Source: DASRDU01 sp035560235
Lineage (GTDB): Bacteria; Acidobacteriota; Blastocatellia; RBC074
Direction: 5' to 3'
Assembly: GCA_035560235.1 (NCBI GenBank)
Contig: DATMAG010000082.1
Location: forward strand, 61,995-125,994
Length of the DNA stretch: 64,000 bases
Below are positions 26,743-34,927 of this stretch, piece after piece (position 1 is the first letter of the stretch; the number at the start of each line of letters is the position of its first letter). Below the pieces are notes generated by a model. That model ran no database searches. It was not told the origin of the DNA and saw only the letters and a program-made list of their open reading frames with translations. A program made the position numbers and the translations under genes.

Positions 26743-27330
26743 TTATTTCCTTGTAAATGAAAAGCCAAAAAAGGCAGTGGCAGAGGCAATAGTATCCGGC
26801 TTCCATTTGCCCATCCAGTTTTGCTGAACCCTGCCATAGCTATCCACAATTAGTGTTGTTGGAGTCATCGAGAGTTTGTAGCTTTTAGCAACGCTCTCTG
26901 AAATCAAAATAACAGGCAGGTCAGCGCAACCAACAGATCGCAGGTACTCATCCAGACTTTCCTTTTTTTCTGAATCTGAAACCAGGCCAATTACGGTGAA
27001 ACGGTTGCAATCAGCCTGCCTCAGTAATTCCTGCCAGAAAGCAAACTGCTCTCGACAGTATGGTCAGCCAGGGCTGAAAAAGAGTAATACGCGAGCAGGC
27101 TGGTCTGCCGCAAAAATCATTTTGAAGTCGTCACCTTGTAACGTTCTGCTGGAAAACTGAGGGACTACCTGCCCCTTGCTGATAGTATCCGGCCTGAACC
27201 TTTCCAGGTCTGCGCGCAGCCGCAGGTTCTGTTTGATCAGCAGCACGTCGCCTGTCAGGAGCAGGAGCAGGAGAGTACCGATAACCCATGTCCGGCTTCT
27301 TCGAGCAGGAGTGAATTCTTTCATTGCCAT
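26743..27330 (-). CDS. Membrane-anchored thioredoxin-fold protein, candidate selenoprotein (TGA at the active-site Cys)
   Basis: If TGA at 27066-27064 is read through, one frame gives 195 residues ending at TAA (26743-26745). Residues 14-33 are a membrane anchor; from about 50 a TlpA/redoxin fold follows: VPQFSSRTLQGDD, the strand VLLFFSPG, then codon 89 TGA, PYC, and REQFAFWQELL. Further on, LVSDSEKKESL and the cis-Pro loop SMTPTTLIVD are intact. The family motif here is FFSPxCPYC, so TGA replaces exactly the nucleophilic cysteine, as in U-x-x-C selenoproteins. No other stop or frameshift occurs in 106 further codons. AGGAGG precedes the ATG. It lies 17 bp after the helical-repeat gene. A recent nonsense mutation is the alternative; the 88-residue truncated product would lack the catalytic domain. 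Confidence 0.75.
27022..27048 (-). promoter_or_regulatory. Candidate bacterial SECIS hairpin
   Basis: Downstream of the in-frame TGA the mRNA can fold as CAGU/ACUG (lower helix), an UUGC/UU internal loop, UUUCU/AGGAA (upper helix, one G-U) and a GGC apical loop (27035-27033). The loop begins 28 nt after the TGA and starts with GG, fitting the general bacterial SECIS description (apical loop roughly 16-37 nt from the UGA with a G among its first bases). Folded by eye only; the three-base loop is small. Confidence 0.5.
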
Positions 27331-27347
27331 TCAACCTCCTGTAATAG

Positions 27348-29060
27348 TCAGTTCCCACTGTTTTTTGAAGATGCCTGAGGCATTGTTTTCTTCAACGCTC
27401 CCGCCTTCCAGCGATATACCGCCGTCAGGGCCGCGATTTTTTGCAATGGATCATCAAGCGCATAAGCCATCTGAATGATCTCTGCCTCCCGGTTGGGCGC
27501 AATTCTGGTGAAGGCCGCCGTATCCATGCCAATTTTATAATCATCTTCCGCCCTTCCAGCGTCTTTGTTGGATGCCTGCACTGCCCGATAAAGAATTTCC
27601 AGCGCCAGGACTTCATCTGCTGGCGCAACAGATCCGGCCAGAGTACTCAGCAGCAGGGTCTGTTTCGATTTATCATCAATGGCAGACAGAGTTTTTACCG
27701 CCTCGCTGACCAGAGAGACCGCATTATCACGGTCTTTCTTTTCGATGAATCTTCTGATGAGCGGAGGAAATACGCGAAGAATCGAATCCGCTGTTTTCAA
27801 CTGATAAGCCGCCTGCAATGCTTCAATCAGGTTGCCCCTGGCTGTCAGATGAACAGCTTCGCTCTGATTGAGTATCTCTGTATGCTTCTCACGTAATTGT
27901 TTGTCAGAAACAAAACTGAGCAGGCGACGAGCTTCCGGATAATCCTGCCGTCCAAGGGCAAGTTTGAAGGTCTCAATCACTGTCTCTTTCGGACTGTCCT
28001 GAGAGATGGCTTTCACGCGTGTTTCATATTCTGCGCTGATCTTTTCTTCCTGGGTCCGGGCTGGAAGGGAATCAGGTCTGCCCGGTACTCTGCTGATTGA
28101 TTCCAGCAGCAGGAACGGCTCAACAAGTTCAGGAGCCAGTTGCCTGACCTGAGGCCACAGGGACAGAATTCTGGAACGGAACTCTTTTGCTGCGCCGTTG
28201 TCTCTGTGCTCAAGTGCGGTCAGGCTTTCAATCATAAAGCTGAGATAAGCTCTGATCACGTCAGGGCCTGCGACTGGAATCCTTCTGCCCTGGGAATCGA
28301 AGGGAGGAACGGGGAATACTGCTGAACTCAGGCTGCTGAAGATTCGCGGCGCATTGCTCTGCGTCAGCGGGAATGTACGCAGTCGCCTGATGTATTCAAA
28401 CACCAGCTTGTCAGCCTCTTCTCTGTTCTGACTTGCAAGCTCGCGGATTCCTCCTCCGGCACTGACCTGCGAGGGATCTGTATCGAACAATTCCAGCAGG
28501 TATTCTCTGGCTTTTGACAATTCGCCCGCTTTGATTGCTGCGACGGCAAGAGTACTGTAAGAGTCCGTTTCGCCAGCGACTCCCATTTCTCTTTGTCCTT
28601 TTTCAACCAGTTGTTTCGCAAATTCGGCATCTCTCCCGGCGACTGAAAGCAAACGCTGGCGAACTGCATTCTGTGCAACAGCCAGTTTATTTGGCTCCAG
28701 CGGATTCGATCCTCTGGTCAGATTGCGATACTTCAGTCGCTCTTCCTGATCTGGCAGCACCAGTTCATAAGCATCCCGAAGCAATTTTTCTGCCCAGTCC
28801 TGATCCAGTTCCCAGACTGCATCCGCAATCTCAATCCTTGCCACAGCACGGGCCAGAGGCGACCTGAGTTTGTCTGCGGTCACTTCCAGGGCGAAGAAAT
28901 TCGCCAGCAGAGACTTCTTTAATTCTGCAACTTCATCAATCCCGGCAGCAATTTCTCTCTCCTTTATTTTTTCGCTTTTGTGCGTCTGACTCAGTGTAAG
29001 TGAAGGAATTCCCAGCAGAGCGATAATTACGACTATTCCCCCGGACAAGCGTTTTGTCAT
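27348..29060 (-). CDS. Secreted helical-repeat protein of the inserted cassette
   Basis: Not recognised as a named family. The 570-residue protein has a signal peptide (IVVIIALLGIPSLTLSQ, cleavage near residue 25) and is then almost entirely alpha-helical, with TPR-like pairs (AIKAGELSKAREYLLELFDTD; LGRQDYPEARRLLSFVSD; LEILYRAVQAS). No enzymatic motif is visible. It probably works as a periplasmic or outer-surface scaffold. GAGG precedes the ATG. It sits between the Cys-rich peptide gene (104 bp upstream) and the thioredoxin-fold gene (17 bp downstream), so the three are likely one operon. Confidence 0.7.
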   Translation of the reverse strand: MTKRLSGGIVVIIALLGIPSLTLSQTHKSEKIKEREIAAGIDEVAELKKSLLANFFALEVTADKLRSPLARAVARIEIADAVWELDQDWAEKLLRDAYELVLPDQEERLKYRNLTRGSNPLEPNKLAVAQNAVRQRLLSVAGRDAEFAKQLVEKGQREMGVAGETDSYSTLAVAAIKAGELSKAREYLLELFDTDPSQVSAGGGIRELASQNREEADKLVFEYIRRLRTFPLTQSNAPRIFSSLSSAVFPVPPFDSQGRRIPVAGPDVIRAYLSFMIESLTALEHRDNGAAKEFRSRILSLWPQVRQLAPELVEPFLLLESISRVPGRPDSLPARTQEEKISAEYETRVKAISQDSPKETVIETFKLALGRQDYPEARRLLSFVSDKQLREKHTEILNQSEAVHLTARGNLIEALQAAYQLKTADSILRVFPPLIRRFIEKKDRDNAVSLVSEAVKTLSAIDDKSKQTLLLSTLAGSVAPADEVLALEILYRAVQASNKDAGRAEDDYKIGMDTAAFTRIAPNREAEIIQMAYALDDPLQKIAALTAVYRWKAGALKKTMPQASSKNSGN

Positions 29061-29163
29061 AAATAACCTCGCATTCGGGTAGTCTTCAGAGTTGGGTACG
29101 GCAGAGCGTTGATAAGTCCTGACGCCCTGCCACAGTCGTCTGCTTCAGATAGCTGTTTTACAT

Positions 29164-29445
29164 TTAATAGTAAGAGTAGTCGTAGAAGCAGGTCGCATTT
29201 TTGCTGGGATCACTACAGTTGTAGTACTCATATTCCCCCAGTCCCGGAACAGGTTGCCCATTGTATCTGACACTGCATCCAGACTTGTCGCCTGGATCAC
29301 CTGATGTCCAGCTTCCATCTGCATTCTGGCACCCGTCCCAGCCACCAGCGGCATACACCGGAACAGGAGTCGTGACCAGCCAGGTGGTTATCAGGATCAT
29401 CGCCAGACAAAGGGAAAGTGCAGAATTGGTCAGCAAATTTTTCAT
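29164..29445 (-). CDS. Small secreted four-cysteine peptide
   Basis: A 93-residue precursor starting at 29445, where AAGGAGGG lies 7 nt upstream; the frame is open further but without support. Residues 1-32 are a signal peptide (LCLAMILITTWLVTTPVPVYA). The ~61-residue mature part is rich in Gly, Tyr, Asp and Ser and has four cysteines (DGCQ, SGCS, YNCS, ATCF), which could form two disulfides; it ends FYDYSYY. No known bacteriocin or toxin family is recognised. It is the first gene of the cassette, with a redox protein two genes on. Confidence 0.7.
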   Translation of the reverse strand: MKNLLTNSALSLCLAMILITTWLVTTPVPVYAAGGWDGCQNADGSWTSGDPGDKSGCSVRYNGQPVPGLGEYEYYNCSDPSKNATCFYDYSYY

Positions 29446-29599
29446 TTGGATACCCTCCTTTTCGGGTTGGTAACTTCGGCTGAAGGATTGCGGCTGCTTC
29501 CTGAGACATTCAAGACCTGATCTGCCGTCCAGGACGCAGGCTGCGAGCCGCGTAGTCAAATGGCTGTTTGGGGGATTACGATGCTGAGTGACGGGAACA

Positions 29600-29628
29600 A
29601 GCTAACGTTATTTTTTTTTTCGTGTCAA
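29600..29628 (-). promoter_or_regulatory. Possible promoter of the cassette
   Basis: On the minus strand TTGACA (29628-29623) is followed after 17 bp by TTAGCT. The spacer contains a run of ten A, which can bend DNA. The leader to the peptide start is about 150 nt. The rest of 29446-29708 shows no gene. Confidence 0.45.
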
Positions 29629-29704
29629 GAACAATTTTCACTACTGAGCATTTTTTCTGACACCTAACTAAATCGCTGAAAATCAGTATGAATTTTACGG
29701 GCTT

Positions 29705-30601
29705 TTACGCTTCAACTTCCACAACTCTTTCAGCGCGGCGCGTCACATCGTGCAGAATCAGCCACGCCGTCGGAGCCGCCACCAGCGCCATCCCGATCAT
29801 CGAAATCAGATTGATGCTCCGTCGCCAGACGAAGAGATCAAAGATCAGCGCAAACAGAATCTGCGACAAACTGACCACCGAAATGCGGGCGGCATGACCT
29901 TTCGCAAAGGCGAGCGTCATGCCCATCTGCCCGATCACGCCGCCAGTGCCCGTCAGCAGCAGCAGCGCGAAGGTCTGAAGATCAGCCGGATGCGTGATCG
30001 CTGAACTGCTGCCGGTCAGCAGCAGAAAGAGAATCGTGATGAGGCTTGAGACACCTGAGAAATGCGTGACGATGGCGCGCGGGTCTACACTCTGCAGGCG
30101 ATTGAGTCCAAGCATCGCAATTGAAGTGCAGAGCGCACCGCACAACGCCAGCAGCCCGGCAAACACGCCGCTCTCAAAATGCGGCTGCTGAATCAGCGCA
30201 ATGCCCGCCACGCCGAGCAGCACCGCCAGCCACGTTCCGGCTCCGGGTCTTTGCCCGAACAATACCCACATCAGCACCGCCACCCAGATCGGCGCCGTGT
30301 TGGAAAGCGTCAGCGCATCGGAAACCGGCAGGTGCGTGATCGCATAAAAATTGCACAGCAGTCCGAGGCTGCCTGCAACGCTCCTGATCCAGAGCGTGCG
30401 CGGCCCCCATAAAATCAGCTTTACGCCCGTCGCCTTCGCAATCAGAAAGGCAATCAGAAAGGCCACTGTCGTGCGCGCAATGGCGACCCACTGCCACGAA
30501 CAGTGTTCGCCTGCCGCGTGACCGAACGCGCCCATCGTCGCGAAGGCCAGCGAGCCCCAGAGCATATGCAGGTAAGCTGTCCTGCCGCTTTCAGCCTGCA
30601 T
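29705..30601 (-). CDS. EamA/DMT-superfamily transporter
   Basis: A 298-residue inner-membrane protein with ten predicted helices in two EamA repeats (LWGSLAFATMGAFGHA..., second from about 150). Drug/metabolite exporters of this kind often export amino acids or metabolites; the substrate is unknown. The last 18 residues are encoded a second time at 26674-26728, the footprint of an insertion at its 3' end. The start overlaps the NIPSNAP-like gene by about 11 bp, so the two are probably co-translated. Confidence 0.88.
   Translation of the reverse strand: MQAESGRTAYLHMLWGSLAFATMGAFGHAAGEHCSWQWVAIARTTVAFLIAFLIAKATGVKLILWGPRTLWIRSVAGSLGLLCNFYAITHLPVSDALTLSNTAPIWVAVLMWVLFGQRPGAGTWLAVLLGVAGIALIQQPHFESGVFAGLLALCGALCTSIAMLGLNRLQSVDPRAIVTHFSGVSSLITILFLLLTGSSSAITHPADLQTFALLLLTGTGGVIGQMGMTLAFAKGHAARISVVSLSQILFALIFDLFVWRRSINLISMIGMALVAAPTAWLILHDVTRRAERVVEVEA
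29709..29763. repeat. Right 55-bp direct repeat (3' end of the intact EamA gene)
   Basis: Functional copy of the sequence duplicated at 26674-26728. It encodes the EamA C-terminus up to TAA at 29705-29707. Confidence 0.9.
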
Positions 30602-30917
30602 TCTGATCTGACTCCGGGGGCAGCGCCGCTTCCATCAGTGACCACTGTTCATCCTCGACCATCGGCCCGGTGCGCTCAAAGATCGTCTGCAGGCGCGCAT
30701 CACCGATCAGCGCGCGCCAGCGTTCGTCAAAATCAGCGACCGAATCAAACTCCCACAGTTCCATGTATTCGCCGACACTGCCGACTACCGTCCGCCAGAT
30801 GCTTTTGAACTTCAGGTTGTGTTCGCGGATGAGCGGCGCGATTTCATCAGCAAAGATCTTCTCGAACTGCGGCATGTGATGCGCGCGCAAACGATAGGTA
30901 ATTCTCAGCAGGATCAT
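30591..30917 (-). CDS. NIPSNAP-family protein
   Basis: A 108-residue dimeric alpha/beta-barrel-like protein. The N-terminus ILLRITYRLRAHHMPQFEKIF and the core EYMELWEFDSVADFDERW are typical of bacterial NIPSNAP proteins of unknown role. It overlaps the aminotransferase stop (TGATG) and the EamA start, making a tight three-gene run. Confidence 0.8.
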   Translation of the reverse strand: MILLRITYRLRAHHMPQFEKIFADEIAPLIREHNLKFKSIWRTVVGSVGEYMELWEFDSVADFDERWRALIGDARLQTIFERTGPMVEDEQWSLMEAALPPESDQNAG

Positions 30918-32206
30918 CAGGCTGGCAGTCCTTTCTCGATCACCTGTTCCATCACTTCGGCAAAGGTGTCAACTTCGCGCAGCGTCGTGTAAACGTTGGG
31001 CGTGACGCGCAGGCCGTTGACGCCCTGGCCGATGATGGGCGTGGTGATGATGCGATGAGTATTGAAGAGATATTCACCGAGCCTGCCCATATCAATGCCT
31101 TCAACGCTGATGTTGGCGAGGCCGCACGACTGCTGCGGGTCGAAGCTCGTCAGAATCTTCACGCCCTTCATCGGTTCGAGACGCTTCGCCCAGCGATGAA
31201 AGAGGTAACGCAACCGCGCCGCCTTGCGTTCCGGGCCGATGCCTTCGTGAAAGGTCAGAGCTTCGCCGATGGCCAGGAAGTTGGCTTCGGGGTGCGTGCC
31301 GATGGCTTCGAATTTGCGAATGTCGTTGTCCTGTTTTTCTTCAGCGGCCATCAGTGGCCAGAGGTCTTTGATTTTGTTTTTGCGGACGAAGAGAAAACCC
31401 GTGCCGAAGGGAGCGAGCAGCCACTTGTGCAGGCTCGTGCCGTAATAATCGCAGTCGAGGTCAGCGTGTTTGAAGGGGAAGTGCGCAAAGGCATGCGCGC
31501 CGTCAACAATCGCTTCAATGCCGCGCGCGCGGGCCATCTGGCAGATTTTTTTGACCGGGAAAATCTGCCCGGTCAGGTTCGTGATGTGGCAGAAGTGAAT
31601 GACCTTTGTTTTCGGTGTGATGGCGCGCTCGAACATTTCAGCGAGCGCATCCAGGCTTTTGGGCGGCGTGGGGAACTGAACCTTTCTGACGACAATGCCG
31701 TCACGCCGTTCGCGCTGCCGCCAGGTCGTGAGCATGCGCCCGTAATCCTGTTCGGTCGTCAGCACTTCATCGCCGGGTTTGAGCGTCAGACCAAGCTGGC
31801 AGGTTTCAAGCGCCTCGCTCGCGTTGCGCGTGATCGCCATCTCTTCGGGATCGCAGCCGAAAGCCGCCGCGAGACGCCTGCGCACGCCTTCCTTCTGCGG
31901 TTCCAGGATGCGCCACATCGTGTACACGGGAGCCTGATTGGAATATTCGAGGTAACGTCGCATCGCTTCCTGCACGATGCGCGGTGAGGGGCTGACGCCG
32001 CCGTTGTTCAGGTTGATCAGCGTGCGGTCAACGGTGAAGGCCTGCTGAATCTCGAACCAGAAATCCTCATCCCTGGCGACATCCTCCGGCGCGCGTCCGC
32101 TGACGTAACGAGTCGCGGCGATGGCGTGTTCGATTCCCTTTTCGTTGAACCTGGCGACGGCCAGACCGGCGGCCCCCGCGCCTCTGAGAAATGATCGCCT
32201 GGTGAA
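30917..32206 (-). CDS. Tat-exported class V aminotransferase (isopenicillin-N epimerase-like)
   Basis: A PLP enzyme of about 429 residues. The start at 32206 is chosen since GGGAGGC precedes it and the protein then opens with a twin-arginine signal (RRSFLRGAGAAGLAVA). The PLP-binding Asp is in DGAHAFAHFPF and the Schiff-base Lys in YGTSLHKWLLAPFG. The fold and export signal match the CefD/isopenicillin-N-epimerase-like branch, whose substrates are mostly unknown. The folded cofactor-containing protein is likely exported to the periplasm. Confidence 0.9.
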   Translation of the reverse strand, partial: FTRRSFLRGAGAAGLAVARFNEKGIEHAIAATRYVSGRAPEDVARDEDFWFEIQQAFTVDRTLINLNNGGVSPSPRIVQEAMRRYLEYSNQAPVYTMWRILEPQKEGVRRRLAAAFGCDPEEMAITRNASEALETCQLGLTLKPGDEVLTTEQDYGRMLTTWRQRERRDGIVVRKVQFPTPPKSLDALAEMFERAITPKTKVIHFCHITNLTGQIFPVKKICQMARARGIEAIVDGAHAFAHFPFKHADLDCDYYGTSLHKWLLAPFGTGFLFVRKNKIKDLWPLMAAEEKQDNDIRKFEAIGTHPEANFLAIGEALTFHEGIGPERKAARLRYLFHRWAKRLEPMKGVKILTSFDPQQSCGLANISVEGIDMGRLGEYLFNTHRIITTPIIGQGVNGLRVTPNVYTTLREVDTFAEVMEQVIEKGLPA

Positions 32207-32352
32207 CATACGTGCCTCCCGACTGGTTTCAGACTGCGTGATGGCGAGGCGCTGGCGGGACCTGCGAGTTAACTTCCGCTGCGCCGCTTCGGCTGACGGC
32301 AACTTCATCACTTCAGGCGTGGCGGGTCAAGGCCTGGCGGGAGAAGAGAGAC

Positions 32353-34647
32353 TCAGGATCTTCCGGCAGACTTTCTTTTGGTGAGCGTGACGCGGAATCC
32401 GCCGACGAGGCGCGTGAGTGTCACTTCGTCCACCAGGCTGCGCAGCACATTCATGCGCCAGACTCCTTCGGGGTCATTCTCAAGGAGAACTCCGCCCGGC
32501 TGATTGAGCGCGGCGGCGCTGCTCGCAACAGAGATGGTCACTCGTTCGTGATCGGCGTGAAAGCGCTGATAAAGCCGCCCGTCAGGCGTCGGGCCGATGG
32601 CGCTCAGACTGAGGCAGGCTTCGATCAGCGCAGTCTTGAGCTGATTGAGTTCTTCGGGCGCGAACCCGGCGGAGCGGGCCATCTGCTCGGCCACGCGGGC
32701 CGCGATGATCTCTCTGTCCTCACCGAGCGGAATGGCCAGATCGAAGTCGTGCCTGGTTTCAGGCCGCCGGATTTCGACTGAAATGGCCGTGGCGCGCTCG
32801 GCTCTGGGCGCGGAGTCGAGAGTTTCAGCGAGCAGATCGAGTTGCAGATAATCCGAGGTCAGAAAGCCGCGCTCGCGCAGCGCAATGACTGCTTCGGCAG
32901 TGAAGCCCATCCGGCTGATCGCCCAGCGCACCACACGCGGCGCTGACCGGCCCGCTTCACAAGATTCGCCGAACTTTCCTGAATACTCATCGAGCGCCGC
33001 CACGCACGATTCCGTGATGGCTGCCGGAGAACTGTTGAGCGCAATCATCCAGATGGTTTCGTGATCGTTGTCACAGATGGCCTCGTCAAAACCATAAGCG
33101 ATGATGCAGCTCCAGGGCGGCTGAGGCTGCGGCGTCCCGGCATTACCTGCAGCAGGCAGCGGCGTCTCTGCGGCATAAATGATCTGCGGCAGCGCGATGC
33201 GCTCTGTTTCCTGGCTGAGGCCCGTGAAAATCTGACTGTAGCTTGCGCTGCCATAACGAGCGAGGAATTCATCCTGCACGACCAGCGACCGCGCAATGCT
33301 TTGCCGGTCGAAGCGCGCGAGCAGGTCAATGAGGCGCGACTGCAGCGAGCGCAGTTCGCTTCTCACCAGCGTCTGCGGCGCGGCTTTGATGCGGCGGCTG
33401 AGCAGATCGAGCGTGATCCGGCTGACCGGAACTCCGGCAAAACGCTGCTGCGTGGCGCTCAGCCAGTCACGAAACACAGGATCTTCAGCAGGCAGGATGT
33501 GGTCGTCGAGCAGCGTGATCAGTTCGTGATGATGCAGTTCAGTCAGCAGCCGGTCAGTGTGAAAGCTGCGGCCCAGGCGCTGCCCGGCCTCTTCGACCGG
33601 AGCGCGTGATTCAATGGCTTCGTAACACAGGCTGACGATTTCTGTCGCGGCGCGTTCACCGCGCGGGCTGATGGCCGTCTCGCGGGCGATGCGGCGCAGC
33701 AGCGTCGAGAAGTGATGCGCGATCCGGCCACGCAGCAGTTCGTTCACGTACAACCGCTCAAACTCGATCACGCCTCCCAGACCGGCCTGGCGCTCGGCGG
33801 CGGCGGTCACCAGCGCGCGCAGGTAAAGCAGATTGCCGTCAAGCTGCTGAATCGCCAGCCGCCCGGTTTCGTGATCCAGGCTGACACCCGCCTGCGCGCA
33901 CCACTGATCGAGCAGCGCCTGCAGCGTCGGCAGATCGAGCGGCTCAAGCCAGTCAAACCACAATTCGCTGAGCAGCTCCCTGCCGAATGACAACTGATCG
34001 AGCAGCGCACGCTGCAGCCCCGTGATGACGAGCGAAATGGCAGGAGGTTCCTGCAGTTTTTCATTGAGCAGCGGAAAAGTCTGCCCGCCCGTGCAGACCT
34101 GATTGAGCAGCTGAGCATCATCAAACATCAGCACCAGCCGGTGCGGAGTCTGCGCGGCGAGCCGCAGCGGGGCGTCAAAGACATATCGCAGCAGCCCCTC
34201 TTGATTGCCTGAACCGAGCCGCATTTCATAGCCGTCGAGCAGCGCCCTGAGCGCGTTGTCTTCATCCCCGCTGAGCAGGCTGTACAGGCTGCCCGTGGTC
34301 AGCTCGGTGGCCGCAATCAGTTCGGGCTGCCGACGAATGAAGGCCAGATACTGCTGAATCAGGGTGAAGAGAAAGCTGCGCGCCAGCTTTTCCGGCGACA
34401 GTTGTTCGCGATGCGGCTGAAAGCAGACAGGCAGCGCGAGGTGAGCCCGGCCAAAGAGCAGGTCGAAAGTGGTGCGCAGCAGCTCGGTTTTGCCTGACTG
34501 TGGCGGGCCGAGGACGAGGACGGTGCGCGGGCCGGGGCCGGTCGCGGCGCGACAGAGCTTGTCGAGCTGCGCCCGGCGGTCAAGGAATGCTCCGCCCGCG
34601 ACGCGGCTCAGCACAGGTTTCCCCATTGGAGGAGGTAATGAGGGCAT
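32353..34647 (-). CDS. AAA/STAND-type ATPase fused to a C-terminal RsbW-like HATPase domain
   Basis: A 764-residue protein. Residues ~15-300 form a P-loop ATPase with Walker A GPPQSGKT (47-54) and Walker B RLVLMFDDAQ (170-179, Asp-Asp). A helical middle region (about 300-620) follows. The C-terminal ~140 residues (EIRRPETRHDFDLAIPLGED, N-box-like NQLKTALIEACLSLSAIG) resemble the anti-sigma kinase RsbW/HATPase_c fold, although the N-box Asn/Glu are degenerate and the G-box is not obvious. It may be a signalling switch. A 280-bp gap separates it from the diguanylate cyclase gene upstream on the same strand. Confidence 0.7.
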   Translation of the reverse strand: MPSLPPPMGKPVLSRVAGGAFLDRRAQLDKLCRAATGPGPRTVLVLGPPQSGKTELLRTTFDLLFGRAHLALPVCFQPHREQLSPEKLARSFLFTLIQQYLAFIRRQPELIAATELTTGSLYSLLSGDEDNALRALLDGYEMRLGSGNQEGLLRYVFDAPLRLAAQTPHRLVLMFDDAQLLNQVCTGGQTFPLLNEKLQEPPAISLVITGLQRALLDQLSFGRELLSELWFDWLEPLDLPTLQALLDQWCAQAGVSLDHETGRLAIQQLDGNLLYLRALVTAAAERQAGLGGVIEFERLYVNELLRGRIAHHFSTLLRRIARETAISPRGERAATEIVSLCYEAIESRAPVEEAGQRLGRSFHTDRLLTELHHHELITLLDDHILPAEDPVFRDWLSATQQRFAGVPVSRITLDLLSRRIKAAPQTLVRSELRSLQSRLIDLLARFDRQSIARSLVVQDEFLARYGSASYSQIFTGLSQETERIALPQIIYAAETPLPAAGNAGTPQPQPPWSCIIAYGFDEAICDNDHETIWMIALNSSPAAITESCVAALDEYSGKFGESCEAGRSAPRVVRWAISRMGFTAEAVIALRERGFLTSDYLQLDLLAETLDSAPRAERATAISVEIRRPETRHDFDLAIPLGEDREIIAARVAEQMARSAGFAPEELNQLKTALIEACLSLSAIGPTPDGRLYQRFHADHERVTISVASSAAALNQPGGVLLENDPEGVWRMNVLRSLVDEVTLTRLVGGFRVTLTKRKSAGRS

Positions 34648-34927
34648 CGAGATCGCAGATGGCGATTGCGAACGTCAGCCTGAAGCGCAGAGGGAAATCA
34701 GCCGCGAGCCGCTTCCTGTGCCAGTCCTCCCTGCTTCGTCAGGGCAGAAATCTCCCCGGCTGAGAGCAGAGCGCGAAAGTGAATTTGAGAATGACGCAGC
34801 GCAGCGGGCGCGACCGGCGTGCTGGCTTCAATGAACTGTCTTCATTTCAGATGAGGCTCACGAACAGTCAGTCCGGCTTTCAGTTCGCGCTTCACAATCT
34901 GAAATCCGCAATCGGATGGGGTGTCAG

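Larger units (their letters stand above)
26729..29708 (-). mobile_element. Inserted three-gene cassette between 55-bp direct repeats
   Basis: About 3 kb separates two copies of the EamA gene 3' end. Without it, the M61-like gene and EamA gene would be tightly convergent. The insert carries three minus-strand genes (small Cys peptide, helical-repeat protein, thioredoxin-fold protein) and looks lower in G+C: by hand count 23 of 60 G/C at 28921-28980 against 35 of 60 at 26041-26100. No integrase, transposase or IS end is visible, so how it arrived is not shown. Confidence 0.7.

Noticed and set aside
26743..27330. Annotating the thioredoxin-fold gene as a pseudogene or an 88-residue ORF
   Set aside because: A single TGA exactly at the redox cysteine, an otherwise intact fold and a SECIS-like hairpin favour selenocysteine; kept as a candidate rather than proven.
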